This document shows positions 1 through 9,503 of a stretch of DNA of 64,000 bases, piece by piece. The stretch covers positions 1 to 64,000 of the forward strand of contig JAJYWB010000008.1 of NCBI GenBank assembly GCA_021791715.1, read 5' to 3'. The DNA is from Planctomycetota bacterium. Lineage in GTDB: Bacteria; Planctomycetota; Planctomycetia; Isosphaerales; Isosphaeraceae. Every line of letters begins with the position of its first letter. Positions within the stretch are counted from its first letter, which is position 1. The notes beneath the pieces were generated by a model that did not search any database, was not told where the DNA came from, and saw nothing but the letters and a program-made list of their open reading frames with translations. Made by a program: the position numbers and the translations under genes.

Positions 1-285
1 CCTCGCCCCGTCGGGGTGCGCTCGCCGATGTGATTCCAATAACGAAGAACGCCGGCTCGGTCGGCGCCTCGCCCTCCCGGAAACGCTCTGGTCGACTCCT
101 CGCCCCGTTGGGGTGCGCTCTCCGATGTGATTCCAATAACGAAGAACGCCGGTTCGGTCGGCGCCTCGCCCTCCCGGAACCGCGCTGGTCGACTCCTCGC
201 CCCGTTGGGGCGCGCTCTCCGATGTGATTCCAATAACGAAGAACGCCGGCTCGGTCGGCGCCTCGCCCTCCCGGAAACGCCTTGA
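1..285. repeat. 97-bp tandem repeat, about 3 copies
   Basis: A unit of 97 bp starts at 1, 98 and 195. The landmark GATGTGATTCCAATAACG begins at 27, 124 and 221. Copies differ by only a few substitutions, and the array runs off the left edge. Each unit contains a small CCCC-GTT-GGGG palindrome and ends in GCCCTCCCGGAA, which faintly resembles the GCCCTCCCAA arm of the palindromic elements at 17-18 kb. The array reads open on the + strand for 65 codons, but the reading simply repeats the unit and is not a credible gene. Confidence 0.9.
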
Positions 286-302
286 TCGGCGAGTGAATTT
301 GT

Positions 303-330
303 GTGGAGAGCGAACCGCCGCGTGAGCCTT
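303..330. repeat. Degenerate arm of the GGGAGGGCGAACCTCCCGG element
   Basis: The stretch GGAGAGCGAACCGCCGCG followed by TGAGCCT is an imperfect match to the left arm of the palindromic element that recurs at 17-18 kb and 56 kb. It is followed by a similar TTTTC stretch. No right arm is seen nearby. Confidence 0.5.
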
Positions 331-392
331 TTCAGAAAGGATTGTCGCATTCGATGCCGCTTAAACCGAACCTCGCGGATGACCGCGATCCG

Positions 393-671
393 TTAATTCG
401 ACGACGAAACGTCGATCACGTTTTCGATCGACTTCACACCGTCGACATGCGAGACGATCGTCTGCGCGAGCTGCTTGAGATAATAAGACGGCAGCCGGCC
501 GCGGAGGCGTACCCTGCCGTTTTCGGCCTCGAACGAGATCGATTGCAACGCCGAATAGCCGCTATCGCGGAACCGTTCTTCAATCGCTTCCAGAAGCGAC
601 CTGCGCGATCGAAATCGCTCGGGAAAATCGCTGATCGCCGATTGCGTGAGAAAGGCGTCTTGTACCGCCAT
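393..671 (-). CDS. BON-domain protein
   Basis: A 92-residue protein made almost entirely of one BON domain, a small alpha/beta fold found in OsmY-like and secretin-associated proteins and thought to bind phospholipid surfaces. The C-terminal half shows the typical pattern: a strand with GRVRLRGRLPSYYLKQ, a helix, then VDGVKSIENVI. There is no clear signal peptide, so the location is uncertain. The ATG at 671 was chosen because an AGGA lies upstream (spacing about 11). A GTG at 749 would add 26 polar residues and has no ribosome binding site. The gene stands alone on the minus strand. Confidence 0.7.
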   Translation of the reverse strand: MAVQDAFLTQSAISDFPERFRSRRSLLEAIEERFRDSGYSALQSISFEAENGRVRLRGRLPSYYLKQLAQTIVSHVDGVKSIENVIDVSSSN

Positions 672-1081
672 GATCGTGTCATCCTGGGAGAGAGAATCGG
701 GGGGAAACGGTCTTTCGCGGACCTCGCGCCGATTTCGCGGCGTCAGCACCGCGGGACCAAAAGAACGGTCCGATCATGGGACATTGAAAACGCGGCGCGT
801 GAAAAAACCCCTCGCGTGGTATCCCTTAAGGATCATCCGCCGCAGGGGCCGTCACGACCGATTTTGCCGCCCCTCGCGAGCGACAACCAGAATGCTAAAC
901 CGGATTCGCCGTTCGACGCAATACCCTTCCGCCGGAAAATGGCTAATCGGACGATTCGCCGCCGGCCCGAGTTTTCCGCCGCGCCTCGTCTCTTTTATTT
1001 GTTAAAAGTGAGTATGCGAGAAAATAATTATCGGAAAATATCGGCGACGACGACGAACAGTATGGCGATAAAATATCTGTA
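672..1081. other. Intergenic stretch, no gene recognised
   Basis: Open frames here are shadows with biased composition. The part from about 1000 to 1081 is AT-rich. It lies downstream of the minus-strand gene at 1082-1450 and upstream of the BON gene, so a promoter for the BON gene is expected, but no clear -35/-10 pair was identified. Confidence 0.4.
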
Positions 1082-1450
1082 TTACGTCACCCATAAATCG
1101 ATCTTGCTCGGCTTGAAAGGACTTCGGAGAACGATCATCAGCACGTCGATCGCATGCGCCGCCGCGGCGATCAAGCCGATTCGAAATAAGACTCCGCCGT
1201 CGAGGATCGTCGACGTGATCAAAAGCGTGATCGCCTTACCGAAGAGCGCCGCGTCAATTGCGGATCGATATCGGCGGTCGATCGCCGAAGGGTCGAGGTT
1301 TTTCGGCTTGAGTGAAACGTTCCAAACTTCGAGCGGATCGCGCACGCTCGACCAATCGTCTTCTGAACACGGGTTTTCCTTCGGTTTGTTTCGATGCGAA
1401 GAGCGAAATGCGACCGCGGAATGAACCGAGGCGACGATCGTTACGGACAC
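1082..1450 (-). CDS. Small membrane protein, unknown function
   Basis: A 122-residue frame starting at GTG 1450. The N-terminal half is polar. The second half holds two hydrophobic stretches, roughly residues 70-88 (FGKAITLLITSTILDGG) and 90-108 (LFRIGLIAAAAHAIDVLMI), followed by a basic tail with KPSKIDLW. This looks like a real two-helix membrane segment and not a shadow, but no family is recognised. The start is uncertain because no convincing ribosome binding site precedes the GTG. Confidence 0.4.
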   Translation of the reverse strand: MSVTIVASVHSAVAFRSSHRNKPKENPCSEDDWSSVRDPLEVWNVSLKPKNLDPSAIDRRYRSAIDAALFGKAITLLITSTILDGGVLFRIGLIAAAAHAIDVLMIVLRSPFKPSKIDLWVT

Positions 1451-1756
1451 GACGCCGAACGCGAGTTCCGGTTCCGTTTGCCAGGCGCATCCTAAACCGA
1501 GTAAAGATCGATCCCGTTAAGCTAGTTATGAAAAAAGATATGTATAAATATGAAATATTTGTCGATTTCATCGTCCGCCTCTCTATCAATCGATTTCACG
1601 CTCGATTGTATAGCGATCGCACCGATCGGTCGAGCGATTTTCATCTCCGGATCGAAACGTCGCCGATCCGACTTTTTTTTCTCGGCGCGAGCCGATATGA
1701 TCCCGATATCGATGACGTCGGGGTTCTCGCTTACGGACCTCGATTTTGGGTTACGA

Positions 1757-1803
1757 AAGCCCGCGTGGTCGTTCCGATGTGGGAACGCGCGCGGGCTTTT
1801 TTC
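1757..1803 (+). terminator. Terminator-like hairpin in the leader of the kinase operon
   Basis: The outer stem AAAGCCCGCG (1757-1766) pairs with CGCGGGCTTTT (1790-1800). An inner stem GTTCC/GGAAC closes a six-base loop GATGTG, and a run of six T follows. This is a textbook intrinsic terminator, yet no plus-strand gene is seen between 1451 and 1756. The ribosome binding site of the kinase gene (AGGAG, about 1812) starts only about ten bases later. It may therefore be a transcription attenuator in the 5' leader and not the end of an upstream gene. Confidence 0.7.
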
Positions 1804-1824
1804 GTTTTAAGAGGAGACACGCGC

Positions 1825-3024
1825 ATGCCGAAGACTCGTTTCTTCGAGCGATATCGCGAGCTGCAGGCGTACGTCGATTGGACCGAGGACGACGCGGCGC
1901 GGGTCGTCGCTATCAGGCCGTTGCTCGAACCGTACCTTCGCGAACTTGTCGACGATTTCTACGCGGCGATCGGTCGAAATCCCAACGCTCAGCGCGCCAT
2001 CACGGGAGGCCAAGAGCAGATCGAGAGGCTTAAGGGAACGCTGATTCTCTGGCTGGAAGATCTTTTATCGGGTCGATACGACGCTGAATACGTCGATCGC
2101 CGTCGAAAGGTCGGCAAGCGCCACGTCGACATCGGCCTGGAACAAGTTTATACGAACGTCGCTTTATCACGGCTTCGTTCGGGAATGATACGACTGATTC
2201 AAGACAAATGGAGCGGGTCGATCGACGATCAGCGCGCCGCGGTTCGGTCGCTCAATAAATTGCTCGACCTCGATTTGGCCATCATTGAAGATGCATATCA
2301 AAATGAATACTCGCAAAAGTTGCAACTAACCGAGCGGCTCGCGGCGCTGGGGCAGGTGGCGGGAGGGGTGGCGCACGAGCTGCGCAATCCGCTCAACGTC
2401 GTAAAAACGTCGGTTTATTATTTGCTCAACGCCAAGAACGCGACCGCGGAGAAAAAGATCGAGCATCTCAAGCGGATCGAGCGACATGTGGATTTGGCCG
2501 ATAATGTGATCTCGGTGCTTTCGAGCTTCGCCAAGCAATCGGCGCCTCATCTGACGCCGGTCGATATGGCCGAGTTGACGCGCGAGACGCTCGCATCGAA
2601 CCCGGTCGATCCCGCTGTGACGGTCGTCGTCGATCATCCCGACGGCCAAACGACGGCGCTGGCCGATTCGGATCAATTACGGATCGTGCTCGGCAATTTG
2701 ATACGGAACGCGTCGGACGCGATGGAACGATCAACCGATCGCTTGCTGAAGATCCGGCTGGTTCGGCTCGACGGAGCGGTCGAGGTCGAGGTGAGCGATA
2801 CGGGGGTCGGGATCGAGAGCTCGAAGCTTGAACGGATCATGGAGCCGCTTTATACGACAAAGGCGCGTGGGTTGGGGTTGGGGCTTGCGATCGCCCGCGC
2901 GATCCTGGATAAGAATCAGGGAAGTTTGCGCGTGATGAGTGAGCCGGGTAAAGGTAGCACGTTCACCGTTCGGCTCGCCGCGCCTCGCTCCGGAACCGCG
3001 AGGGAATCGTCCGATGAAACCTGA
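1825..3024 (+). CDS. Globin-coupled sensor histidine kinase
   Basis: A cytoplasmic kinase of 399 residues. Residues about 1-160 form a protoglobin (globin-coupled sensor) domain, with likely proximal heme ligand His100 in GKRHVDIGL. Residues about 168-235 are the HisKA dimerisation domain, with phospho-acceptor His184 in GGVAHELRNPL. The rest is the ATPase domain, with an N box (NLIRNASDAM), a G1 box (DTGVGI) and GLGLGLAIARAI. No membrane segment is present. The family usually senses O2 or redox gases through heme, so that role is inferred. The ATG at 1825 is preceded by AGGAG. The stop overlaps the next gene's start by 11 bases, so the two are translationally coupled. Confidence 0.9.
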   Translation: MPKTRFFERYRELQAYVDWTEDDAARVVAIRPLLEPYLRELVDDFYAAIGRNPNAQRAITGGQEQIERLKGTLILWLEDLLSGRYDAEYVDRRRKVGKRHVDIGLEQVYTNVALSRLRSGMIRLIQDKWSGSIDDQRAAVRSLNKLLDLDLAIIEDAYQNEYSQKLQLTERLAALGQVAGGVAHELRNPLNVVKTSVYYLLNAKNATAEKKIEHLKRIERHVDLADNVISVLSSFAKQSAPHLTPVDMAELTRETLASNPVDPAVTVVVDHPDGQTTALADSDQLRIVLGNLIRNASDAMERSTDRLLKIRLVRLDGAVEVEVSDTGVGIESSKLERIMEPLYTTKARGLGLGLAIARAILDKNQGSLRVMSEPGKGSTFTVRLAAPRSGTARESSDET

Positions 3025-3778
3025 GGAAGCGAAGATTCTTCTCGTCGACGACGATCGTGATATTTGTCGCAATCTCTGCGATATTTTGGGAGACATGGGG
3101 TATTCGGTCGATACGGCGCACGACGGAGCGACGGCGCTCGAGATGGCTCGCAAACGCGCCTACGATTTGGCGCTTTTGGATCTGAAGATGCCCGGCATGG
3201 ACGGATTGACGCTCACGCGTGAGATCCGCAAGATCCGCGCGGGAACGGTTTCGTTGCTCGTCACGGGATACGCGAGCGATCAGACCGCGGCCGAAGCGAT
3301 CACCGCGGGGGCGTGGCGGGTTTTTAATAAACCTGTGAACATTCAAGGGTTGTTAAATGTCGTGAACGAGGCGATCGAGCAGCCGTTCGTGTTGATCGTC
3401 GACGACGACCCCGATTTATGCGCCAATTTGTGGGATTTGCTTCGCGACCGCGGTTATCGCGTTTGCCTGGCGGGGACGCTCGCCGAGGCCGAGGCCGAGC
3501 TCAAGGATCGATCGTTTTCGATCGTGTTGATCGATATGAAGATCCCCGACGCCGACGGCGAGATCGTTTTTCGGCGCGTCCGAGCGGTCGATCCCGAGGC
3601 GCGCTCGCTGTTGATCACGGGGCGTCCGATCGAGGCGAAAGATCAGATCGAGGCGGCGCTCGCCGAAGGCGCCGACGCGGTATGCTACAAGCCGTTCGAC
3701 GTTCCCTCGTTGTTGAACATTCTTGAAGATCTTATGAAACATAGAAATAAGAAAATTGACGTCTCAAGCTCTTATTAA
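3014..3778 (+). CDS. Double-receiver response regulator
   Basis: A 254-residue protein made only of two CheY-like receiver domains. The first (residues about 6-120) has acidic pocket DDD and phospho-acceptor Asp56 in LLDLKMPGMDG. The second (about 125-245) has acidic pocket DDD and Asp174 in LIDMKIPDADG. There is no output domain, so it probably passes phosphate between the kinases on either side of it, or buffers it. ATG 3014 overlaps the end of the globin kinase gene. Confidence 0.9.
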   Translation: MKPEEAKILLVDDDRDICRNLCDILGDMGYSVDTAHDGATALEMARKRAYDLALLDLKMPGMDGLTLTREIRKIRAGTVSLLVTGYASDQTAAEAITAGAWRVFNKPVNIQGLLNVVNEAIEQPFVLIVDDDPDLCANLWDLLRDRGYRVCLAGTLAEAEAELKDRSFSIVLIDMKIPDADGEIVFRRVRAVDPEARSLLITGRPIEAKDQIEAALAEGADAVCYKPFDVPSLLNILEDLMKHRNKKIDVSSSY

Positions 3779-5258
3779 TCCTTTGGGATCGACCGCGGAT
3801 TCGCGGGGGACGGACCGATCGGCGGTTCTCGTGATCGAGGACGACGCCGACGCGCGTGAGAACCTGCGCGATATCCTCGAACTAGAGGATTACACGGTCG
3901 AGGTGGCGGGGACCGCCGAAGAGGCGCTGGGACGCGACGATTGGTCGCGGTACGACGCGATCATCCTCGATCGGCAATTGCCCGACGCCAACGCCGATCT
4001 CGTGCTGCCGATCCTCCGTCGCAACGCGCCTCAGGCCGCGGTGATCGTCGTCACCGGGCACGCCGACCTGCAAGGCGCGATCGAGGCGCTTCGAGAAGGT
4101 GCTGTTGATTATATTTTGAAGCCTTTGAGCGTTGAGGCGTTGACCGCGAGCCTGATCCGCGTGACGCAGCGGCGTAGGCTGGCGCTCGCCAAAGAGCGGA
4201 GCGAGGCGGCGTTTCGCAATCTCGTCGAGGCCGCCGAGTGTTTGATCTTGATTCTGGATCCCGACCTTCGTGTCGCGTATTTCAGCCCGTTCGCCGAGGA
4301 GTTGACGGGCTTTTCCGCCGCCGACGCGACGGGACGGCGTTTAAGCGAATTGTTTCCGCCGTGCGACGGGCGTCCCTCGCTTGATCAGGAGCTCGCCAAG
4401 TCTTTCGACGCGGGGCCGATTCAAGGGATCGAATATCCGGTCGATTGTAAACTAGGACATGAGTGCTGGACCGTCTGGAACGCTCGACCGCTGACCGATC
4501 CCGATGGACGAAAATCGATACTCGCGGTTGGACAAGACATCACCAAGGTGAAACAGGCTCAGGAGAGGGCGTTGCAGGCCGAGCGACTCGCCGCGATCGG
4601 CCAGATGGTAACGGGATTGGCGCACGAGAGCCGGAACGCGCTTCAGCGCGCCCAGGCGTGTTTGGAAATGCTCGCTCTCGCGGTTAAAGATCGTCCCGAG
4701 GCGCTCGATCTGATCCAACGGCTTCAGAACGCGCAGGATCATCTCCATTTCTTGTATGAAGACGTGCAGGGTTATGCCGCTCCGATCGTTCTCAAGCGAG
4801 CCGATTGCGAGCTGAGCGAGATTTGGCGCGACGCGTGGTCGCAGCTTGAGCCGGTTCGCAAGGGGCGGAGCGCCGAACTGATCGACGGCGAGGCTGTTCA
4901 GGCTTCGCGGCGAGCGTTCGTCGACCGCTTTCGCCTGGCGCAAGTCTTTCGTAATATCTTGGAGAATTCGCTCGCGGCGTGCGACGATCCCGTGCGGATC
5001 GAGATCACGACCGAAGACGATTCGATCGACGGCTGCGACGTGGTTCGGATCGTCGTGCGCGACGACGGACCGGGGCTTTCCGTCGAACAAATCGATCGCG
5101 TTTTCGACCCGTTTTACACGACGAAGGCGCGGGGTACGGGGCTCGGGCTGGCGATCGCTCGGCGGATCGTCGACGCTCATTGCGGACGGATCGTCGCCGA
5201 AAAATCGACGCGACCGGGGGCGGTCTTCTCGATCATTTTACCAAAAGGGAATATATGA
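3756..5258 (+). CDS. Hybrid REC-PAS-histidine kinase
   Basis: A 500-residue soluble hybrid kinase: an N-terminal receiver (phospho-acceptor Asp72 in ILDRQLPDANAD), a PAS domain at about 150-265 (VAYFSPFAEELTGFS then VGQDITKVKQAQ), HisKA with His290 in TGLAHESRNAL, and a C-terminal ATPase domain (NILENSLAAC, DDGPGL, GTGLGLAIARRI). The best start is a TTG at 3756, inside the preceding gene. No later start would keep the receiver intact. The receiver-first order suggests it takes phosphate or a signal from the upstream proteins. It ends in an ATGA overlap with the ANTAR regulator gene. Confidence 0.88.
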   Translation: MTSQALINPLGSTADSRGTDRSAVLVIEDDADARENLRDILELEDYTVEVAGTAEEALGRDDWSRYDAIILDRQLPDANADLVLPILRRNAPQAAVIVVTGHADLQGAIEALREGAVDYILKPLSVEALTASLIRVTQRRRLALAKERSEAAFRNLVEAAECLILILDPDLRVAYFSPFAEELTGFSAADATGRRLSELFPPCDGRPSLDQELAKSFDAGPIQGIEYPVDCKLGHECWTVWNARPLTDPDGRKSILAVGQDITKVKQAQERALQAERLAAIGQMVTGLAHESRNALQRAQACLEMLALAVKDRPEALDLIQRLQNAQDHLHFLYEDVQGYAAPIVLKRADCELSEIWRDAWSQLEPVRKGRSAELIDGEAVQASRRAFVDRFRLAQVFRNILENSLAACDDPVRIEITTEDDSIDGCDVVRIVVRDDGPGLSVEQIDRVFDPFYTTKARGTGLGLAIARRIVDAHCGRIVAEKSTRPGAVFSIILPKGNI

Positions 5259-5842
5259 GTAAATCTCTTCGCATCGCCGTCGCCGACGACGAACTCGACA
5301 TGCGTGATTATTTTCAGAGGATTATTCCTTTATTGGGTCATCAGGTGGTCGTCGTGGCGGAGAACGGCGAGCGGCTTATCGAATTGTGTCGAACGGCGAA
5401 GCCCGATCTGGTGATCACCGACATCAAGATGCCCGAGATGGACGGAATCGAGGCGGCGAAGCGGCTTTCCAAAGAGGGTCCCGTTCCGGTGATCCTGGTT
5501 TCGGCGCATCACGACCCGGAGTTCATCGATCGAGCGGCGGCGGATCATATTCTCGCGTATTTGATCAAGCCGATTAAGCAGGCCGATCTCGAGCCCGCGA
5601 TCACGATCGCGATGCGACGGTTCGCGCAATTCCAGGAGCTGCGCAAGGAGACGGCCGATCTTCGCCAGGCGCTCGAAGATCGCAAGGTGATCGAAAAGGC
5701 CAAGGGGTTGCTGATGAAGAAAACGGGCCTCGACGAACACGACGCGTTCCGTAAATTGCAGAAACTCGCGAGCGAGAAGAACAAGAAACTTGTCGAGATC
5801 GCGCAGATGCTCCTCACCGCCGAGGAGGCGTTCGGGGCGTGA
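5255..5842 (+). CDS. ANTAR-domain response regulator (AmiR/NasT type)
   Basis: A 195-residue regulator. Residues about 1-125 are a receiver with Asp56 in VITDIKMPEMDG. Residues about 130-190 are a coiled coil plus the three-helix ANTAR domain (KVIEKAKGLLMKKTGL, then DAFRKLQKLASEKNKKL). ANTAR proteins bind paired hexaloop RNA hairpins and stop transcription from ending, so the likely output of this four-gene phosphorelay is antitermination and not promoter binding. The gene overlaps the previous stop (ATGA) and is the last of the operon. Its RNA targets are unknown; a leader hairpin at 1757-1803 is one candidate. Confidence 0.9.
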   Translation: MSKSLRIAVADDELDMRDYFQRIIPLLGHQVVVVAENGERLIELCRTAKPDLVITDIKMPEMDGIEAAKRLSKEGPVPVILVSAHHDPEFIDRAAADHILAYLIKPIKQADLEPAITIAMRRFAQFQELRKETADLRQALEDRKVIEKAKGLLMKKTGLDEHDAFRKLQKLASEKNKKLVEIAQMLLTAEEAFGA

Positions 5843-5935
5843 ACGGCTTCGGCCGCGGCGAAGTAAGACAAGGTGGTAAAACACGTCGACCGGGTAAAAT
5901 CGGCGGAAATTTCGGCCTGATCGCGATTGATCGAT

Positions 5936-5941
5936 TATAAT
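5936..5941 (+). promoter_or_regulatory. Possible -10 box upstream of the binding protein gene
   Basis: A perfect TATAAT lies within a short AT-rich patch 57 bases before ATG 5998, in the 155-base gap between the ANTAR regulator gene and the binding-protein gene. No good TTGACA-like -35 was found 17 bases upstream. This is only a candidate start for the sensory cluster. Confidence 0.3.
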
Positions 5942-5997
5942 AGATCGACACGCTCAGTTGAGCCGACGACGATCACCCTCGGATCGAGCGCGACGTT

Positions 5998-7275
5998 ATG
6001 CGAAAGCATTGGATATGGCCGACGATTCCGCTGATCCTTTTGATCGCGGCGGGCGCGTGGTACGCCTTCAGCGAAAACGCCAAAGCTTCCATTCGGGTGG
6101 GGATTCTCCATTCGAGGACGGGGCGGATGGCGATGAGCGAGAGCTCGATGATCGACGCCGAGGTTATGGCGCTCGAGGAGATCAACGCTCGGGGGGGCCT
6201 GCTGGGCGGAAAGCTCGAATGGGTGATCGCCGACGGCGGATCGGATTGGCCCCGCTTCGCCCGCGAGGCGCGGCGGCTGATCGAAAGCGAGAACGTGAGC
6301 GTGGTGTTCGGCTGCTGGACCTCGGCGAGCCGGAAAAGCGTTAAACCTGTATTTGAGGAAAAAAATCACTTACTTGTATACCCGATGGCTTACGAGGGGA
6401 TCGAGCGATCCCCCAACATCGTTTACACGGGCGCGGCGCCGAATCAACAAATTATACCGACGGTGAAGTGGTGTTATGATAATCTCAAGGCGCGGCGATT
6501 TTTTCTGGTCGGTTCCGATTACGTTTGGCCGCGGTGCGTGGGGGCGATCGCTCGGGATCAGATCAAGGGGCTCGGCGCCGAGGTCGTCGCCGATCGTTAT
6601 GTTTTTTTTGATTCGTCGGACGTCGAGGGATTGATTAACGAGATCAAAATAAAAAAGCCCGACGTCGTGTTGAGTTCGCTGGTGGGAGAGACGAACGTCG
6701 CGTTTTACACCGAGCTCGCCGCGGCCGGGATCACCCCCGCGCGGGTTCCGATCGTTTCGTTTTCGATCGCCGAGGAGGAGCTGCGTAAGTTGCCGGCGGC
6801 GAGCATGGCGGGCGATTACGCCGCATGGACATATTTTCAGTCAATCGAGCGGGACGATTCGAATTCGTTTGCGCGGCGGTTTCAGGCGCGGTACGGCGCC
6901 GATCGCGTCGTTTCGAGCACGATGGCTTCGGCTTACGACGGCGTGATGCTTTGGTCGAAGGCGGTCGAGGAGGCCGATTCAGCGGAGGTCGGGAGGGTTC
7001 GTCGTTTCATCGCTCGGCAAAGCCTGGGGGCGCACGGGGGAGTGACCGCGATCGACGAGGAGACGCAACACGCCTGGCTGCCGGTTTATATCGGCAAGAT
7101 TCGAAGCGACGGTCAATTCGACGTCGTTTGGTCGTCGTCGAAGCCCGTCCGACCCGTCCCGTATCCGATCTCGCGGACGCGATCGGAATGGGAGGAGTTT
7201 TTGAACGCGCTTTATCGGGGTTGGGGCGGAAATTGGTCGAACCCCGCGGATCGGCCGCCCGCTCCCTCGGGGTGA
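5998..7275 (+). CDS. Urea/amide-type periplasmic binding protein (UrtA/AmiC-like), stand-alone
   Basis: A 425-residue protein with one N-terminal hydrophobic segment (about 5-24) that serves as signal peptide or anchor, followed by a Peripla_BP_5 fold. Signature stretches match the urea/amide group: [55 protein letters not shown] and YTGAAPNQQ. In ordinary urt or fmd operons this protein feeds an ABC transporter, but no permease or ATPase gene is present. The neighbours are an ANTAR regulator gene upstream (as in the amiC-amiR pair) and a chemoreceptor gene 80 bases downstream. It is therefore more likely a sensor partner than a transporter subunit. Ligand identity is inferred from family only. 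Confidence 0.88.
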   Translation: MRKHWIWPTIPLILLIAAGAWYAFSENAKASIRVGILHSRTGRMAMSESSMIDAEVMALEEINARGGLLGGKLEWVIADGGSDWPRFAREARRLIESENVSVVFGCWTSASRKSVKPVFEEKNHLLVYPMAYEGIERSPNIVYTGAAPNQQIIPTVKWCYDNLKARRFFLVGSDYVWPRCVGAIARDQIKGLGAEVVADRYVFFDSSDVEGLINEIKIKKPDVVLSSLVGETNVAFYTELAAAGITPARVPIVSFSIAEEELRKLPAASMAGDYAAWTYFQSIERDDSNSFARRFQARYGADRVVSSTMASAYDGVMLWSKAVEEADSAEVGRVRRFIARQSLGAHGGVTAIDEETQHAWLPVYIGKIRSDGQFDVVWSSSKPVRPVPYPISRTRSEWEEFLNALYRGWGGNWSNPADRPPAPSG

Positions 7276-7355
7276 CGATTCGACCGCCGCGACCGATCGC
7301 CTATTCTTACTTTTATGATCATATCACTTTAGTTGTCCGCTTCATGAGGACCGAG

Positions 7356-9398
7356 ATGACCGACGCACGCGGCGTTTTGATGCGAATGAGCCTGGCCTCG
7401 CGGCTCTTGATCGGTTTTCTTTTCGTTTCGATCGTTCCCTGTTTGATCCTCACGGGGGCTTCCTGGAGGATCGCCAAACAGGCGGTCGAGAAGATGGCTC
7501 GAAATAATCTTATGGTTATTTCCGAATCGAAAGCGAGCCGGATCGAGTCGTTCGCGCTCGAGCGGAGGAGGGATATGCTTACGCTTTCGCGGTTACCCAC
7601 GCTCGTCGAAGCCGCGACCAGGCTCGCGGCGGTTTTGAAGTCGAACGATCCCGCGGCCGAAGTCGAATCGGTTAAGAAAACTTATCGACCTTTATTAGCT
7701 CATATTACCGAATCATTAGGATATAGTAATTTTTATCTTTTTTCTCCCGGGGGGGATTTGCTCGTTCGGTATCGCAAGGATCTCGACGTGGGGGCGAATT
7801 TACCGACGGGTCCGCTTAAATCGAGCGAGATGGCGAACGTTTTTGATCGCGTTCGCACGTTGTTGCAGCCCGAGATGTCGGATTATCGGACGTATCCCGG
7901 GCTCGATCAACCCGCTGCGTTCATCGCGGGGCCGATTCTCAAAGACGGCGCGCCCGTCGCGATCGCGATTCTTCAGATCGGCAACGAGCAAATTTATCAA
8001 ATCGTCAACGATTACACGGGGCTCGGCGACACGGGGGAGACGGCGCTCGGCGCCCGGATCGGCAACAAGATCGTCGTCGTGGCGCCGATGCGGAGCGATC
8101 CCGACGCCGCCTTTCGCCGCGAGGCCGAGCTCGGCGACTCGGGAGGGTCGGCGCTTCAAAAAGCGACCGGGGGCGAACGAGGATTCGGAATCGTGAAAGA
8201 TATTCAAGGGCGCGAAGTTCTGGCGGTCTGGAATTATCTGCCGTCGTTTCGCTGGGGGATGGTCGTCAAGCAATCGCCGGCGGAGGCTTATGAACTTGTT
8301 TATCGACAACGCAATCTTATGTATATTTTGTTGGGATCGATCATACTTCCCGCGGGGCTGCTGGCGCTTTGGAACGCGCGATCGATTTCTCGGCCGATCT
8401 CGCTCGCGGCGAAGGTGGCCGAACGAATCGCCGAGGGGGATTTGACGCAACGCGTGAACGTTCAGGCGCCGGGCGAGGTGGGGGCTTTGATCGCCGCGAT
8501 CGAATCGATGACGTGCAACCTTTGTTCGCTCATCGGTCGCGTGCAACGATCGAGCATCGCGCTCGTATCGACCGCGACCGAGATCGCCGCGACATCAAGA
8601 CAGCAGGAACAAACGATCGCCGAGTTCGGCTCGTCGACGAATCAGGCCGCGGCCGCGGTCAAGCAGATCTCGGCGACCTCGCAAGAACTGCTCAAAACGA
8701 TGACCGAGGTGAGCGCGCTCGCGAATCAAACCGCGGCGACCGCGGCGACGGGGCAGGGGAGCCTGGGGGGCATGGACAAAACGATGCACATCCTCGCCGA
8801 TTCGACGACTTCGATCAGTAACAAATTGTCCGTTATCAGTGAACGCGCGTCAAATATCAATCTGATCGTGACGACGATCACCAAAGTGGCCGATCAAACG
8901 AATTTGCTTTCGATCAACGCCGCGATCGAGGCCGAGAAGGCGGGGGAATACGGGCTCGGGTTCCTGGTGGTGGCGCGCGAGATCCGCCGCCTGGCGGATC
9001 AAACCGCGGTCGCGACGCTCGACATCGAGCGGATGGTGAAAGAGATGCAAACGAGCGTCTCGGCGGGGGTGATGGAGATGGACAAGTTCAGCGAGCAGGT
9101 GCGTCAGGGGGTCGTCGACGTCGCCAAAATCGCCGAGCAACTCGGCAGGATCATTCAGGCGGTGCAGGGATTGACGTTCCGGTTCGATCAGGTGACCGAG
9201 GGGATGACGGTGCAATCGCAAGGCGCCGACCAGATCCGCGAGGCGGTCATTCGCATCAACGAGGGAGCGGGCCGGACCTCGCAATCGCTTAAGGAATTCA
9301 ACACCGCGACGGGGCACATGCGCGAGGCGGTCTCGAGCCTGAAAGACGAGGTTTCCAAATTCACGATCGGGACCGCGTCCGATCGCTCCGTCACGTGA
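7356..9398 (+). CDS. Chemoreceptor (methyl-accepting protein) of a Wsp-type system
   Basis: About 680 residues: transmembrane helix 1 (about 15-35), a large periplasmic dCACHE-like sensor region (contains [20 protein letters not shown] and [19 protein letters not shown]), a second helix ([15 protein letters not shown]), a HAMP domain and a long cytoplasmic signalling coil. The hairpin tip reads [19 protein letters not shown] followed by [18 protein letters not shown], the conserved CheA/CheW contact. ATG 7356 was chosen because GAGGA sits five bases upstream. ATGs at 7344 and 7380 are alternatives. It heads the cluster and corresponds in position to wspA, although its sensor domain is CACHE-like and not the usual four-helix bundle. 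Confidence 0.9.
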   Translation: MTDARGVLMRMSLASRLLIGFLFVSIVPCLILTGASWRIAKQAVEKMARNNLMVISESKASRIESFALERRRDMLTLSRLPTLVEAATRLAAVLKSNDPAAEVESVKKTYRPLLAHITESLGYSNFYLFSPGGDLLVRYRKDLDVGANLPTGPLKSSEMANVFDRVRTLLQPEMSDYRTYPGLDQPAAFIAGPILKDGAPVAIAILQIGNEQIYQIVNDYTGLGDTGETALGARIGNKIVVVAPMRSDPDAAFRREAELGDSGGSALQKATGGERGFGIVKDIQGREVLAVWNYLPSFRWGMVVKQSPAEAYELVYRQRNLMYILLGSIILPAGLLALWNARSISRPISLAAKVAERIAEGDLTQRVNVQAPGEVGALIAAIESMTCNLCSLIGRVQRSSIALVSTATEIAATSRQQEQTIAEFGSSTNQAAAAVKQISATSQELLKTMTEVSALANQTAATAATGQGSLGGMDKTMHILADSTTSISNKLSVISERASNINLIVTTITKVADQTNLLSINAAIEAEKAGEYGLGFLVVAREIRRLADQTAVATLDIERMVKEMQTSVSAGVMEMDKFSEQVRQGVVDVAKIAEQLGRIIQAVQGLTFRFDQVTEGMTVQSQGADQIREAVIRINEGAGRTSQSLKEFNTATGHMREAVSSLKDEVSKFTIGTASDRSVT

Positions 9399-9503
9399 AA
9401 TCAAACCCCCGACGCGGCGAACCTCGACGAGGGCCGAAAAGAAATTGAAGGCTGAAATAATTATTATATGTCGGATCGACTGAAGGCGTCGTCGGGTTAA
9501 TTT

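Noticed and set aside
303-1424. 373-codon plus-strand ORF across the BON gene region
   Set aside because: It is a shadow of the minus-strand BON and membrane protein genes, with Arg-rich composition typical of antisense frames here.
4452-5180. 242-codon minus-strand ORF inside the hybrid kinase
   Set aside because: Antisense shadow of a gene with strong domain evidence on the plus strand.
6825-7355. Upstream extension of the chemoreceptor ORF
   Set aside because: It overlaps the binding-protein gene out of frame. The receptor's own start with a GAGGA site is at 7356.
7344-7380. Alternative starts of the chemoreceptor at 7344 and 7380
   Set aside because: 7344 has no binding site and 7380 would shorten the N-terminus without better spacing. 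7356 was preferred, but the choice is not certain.
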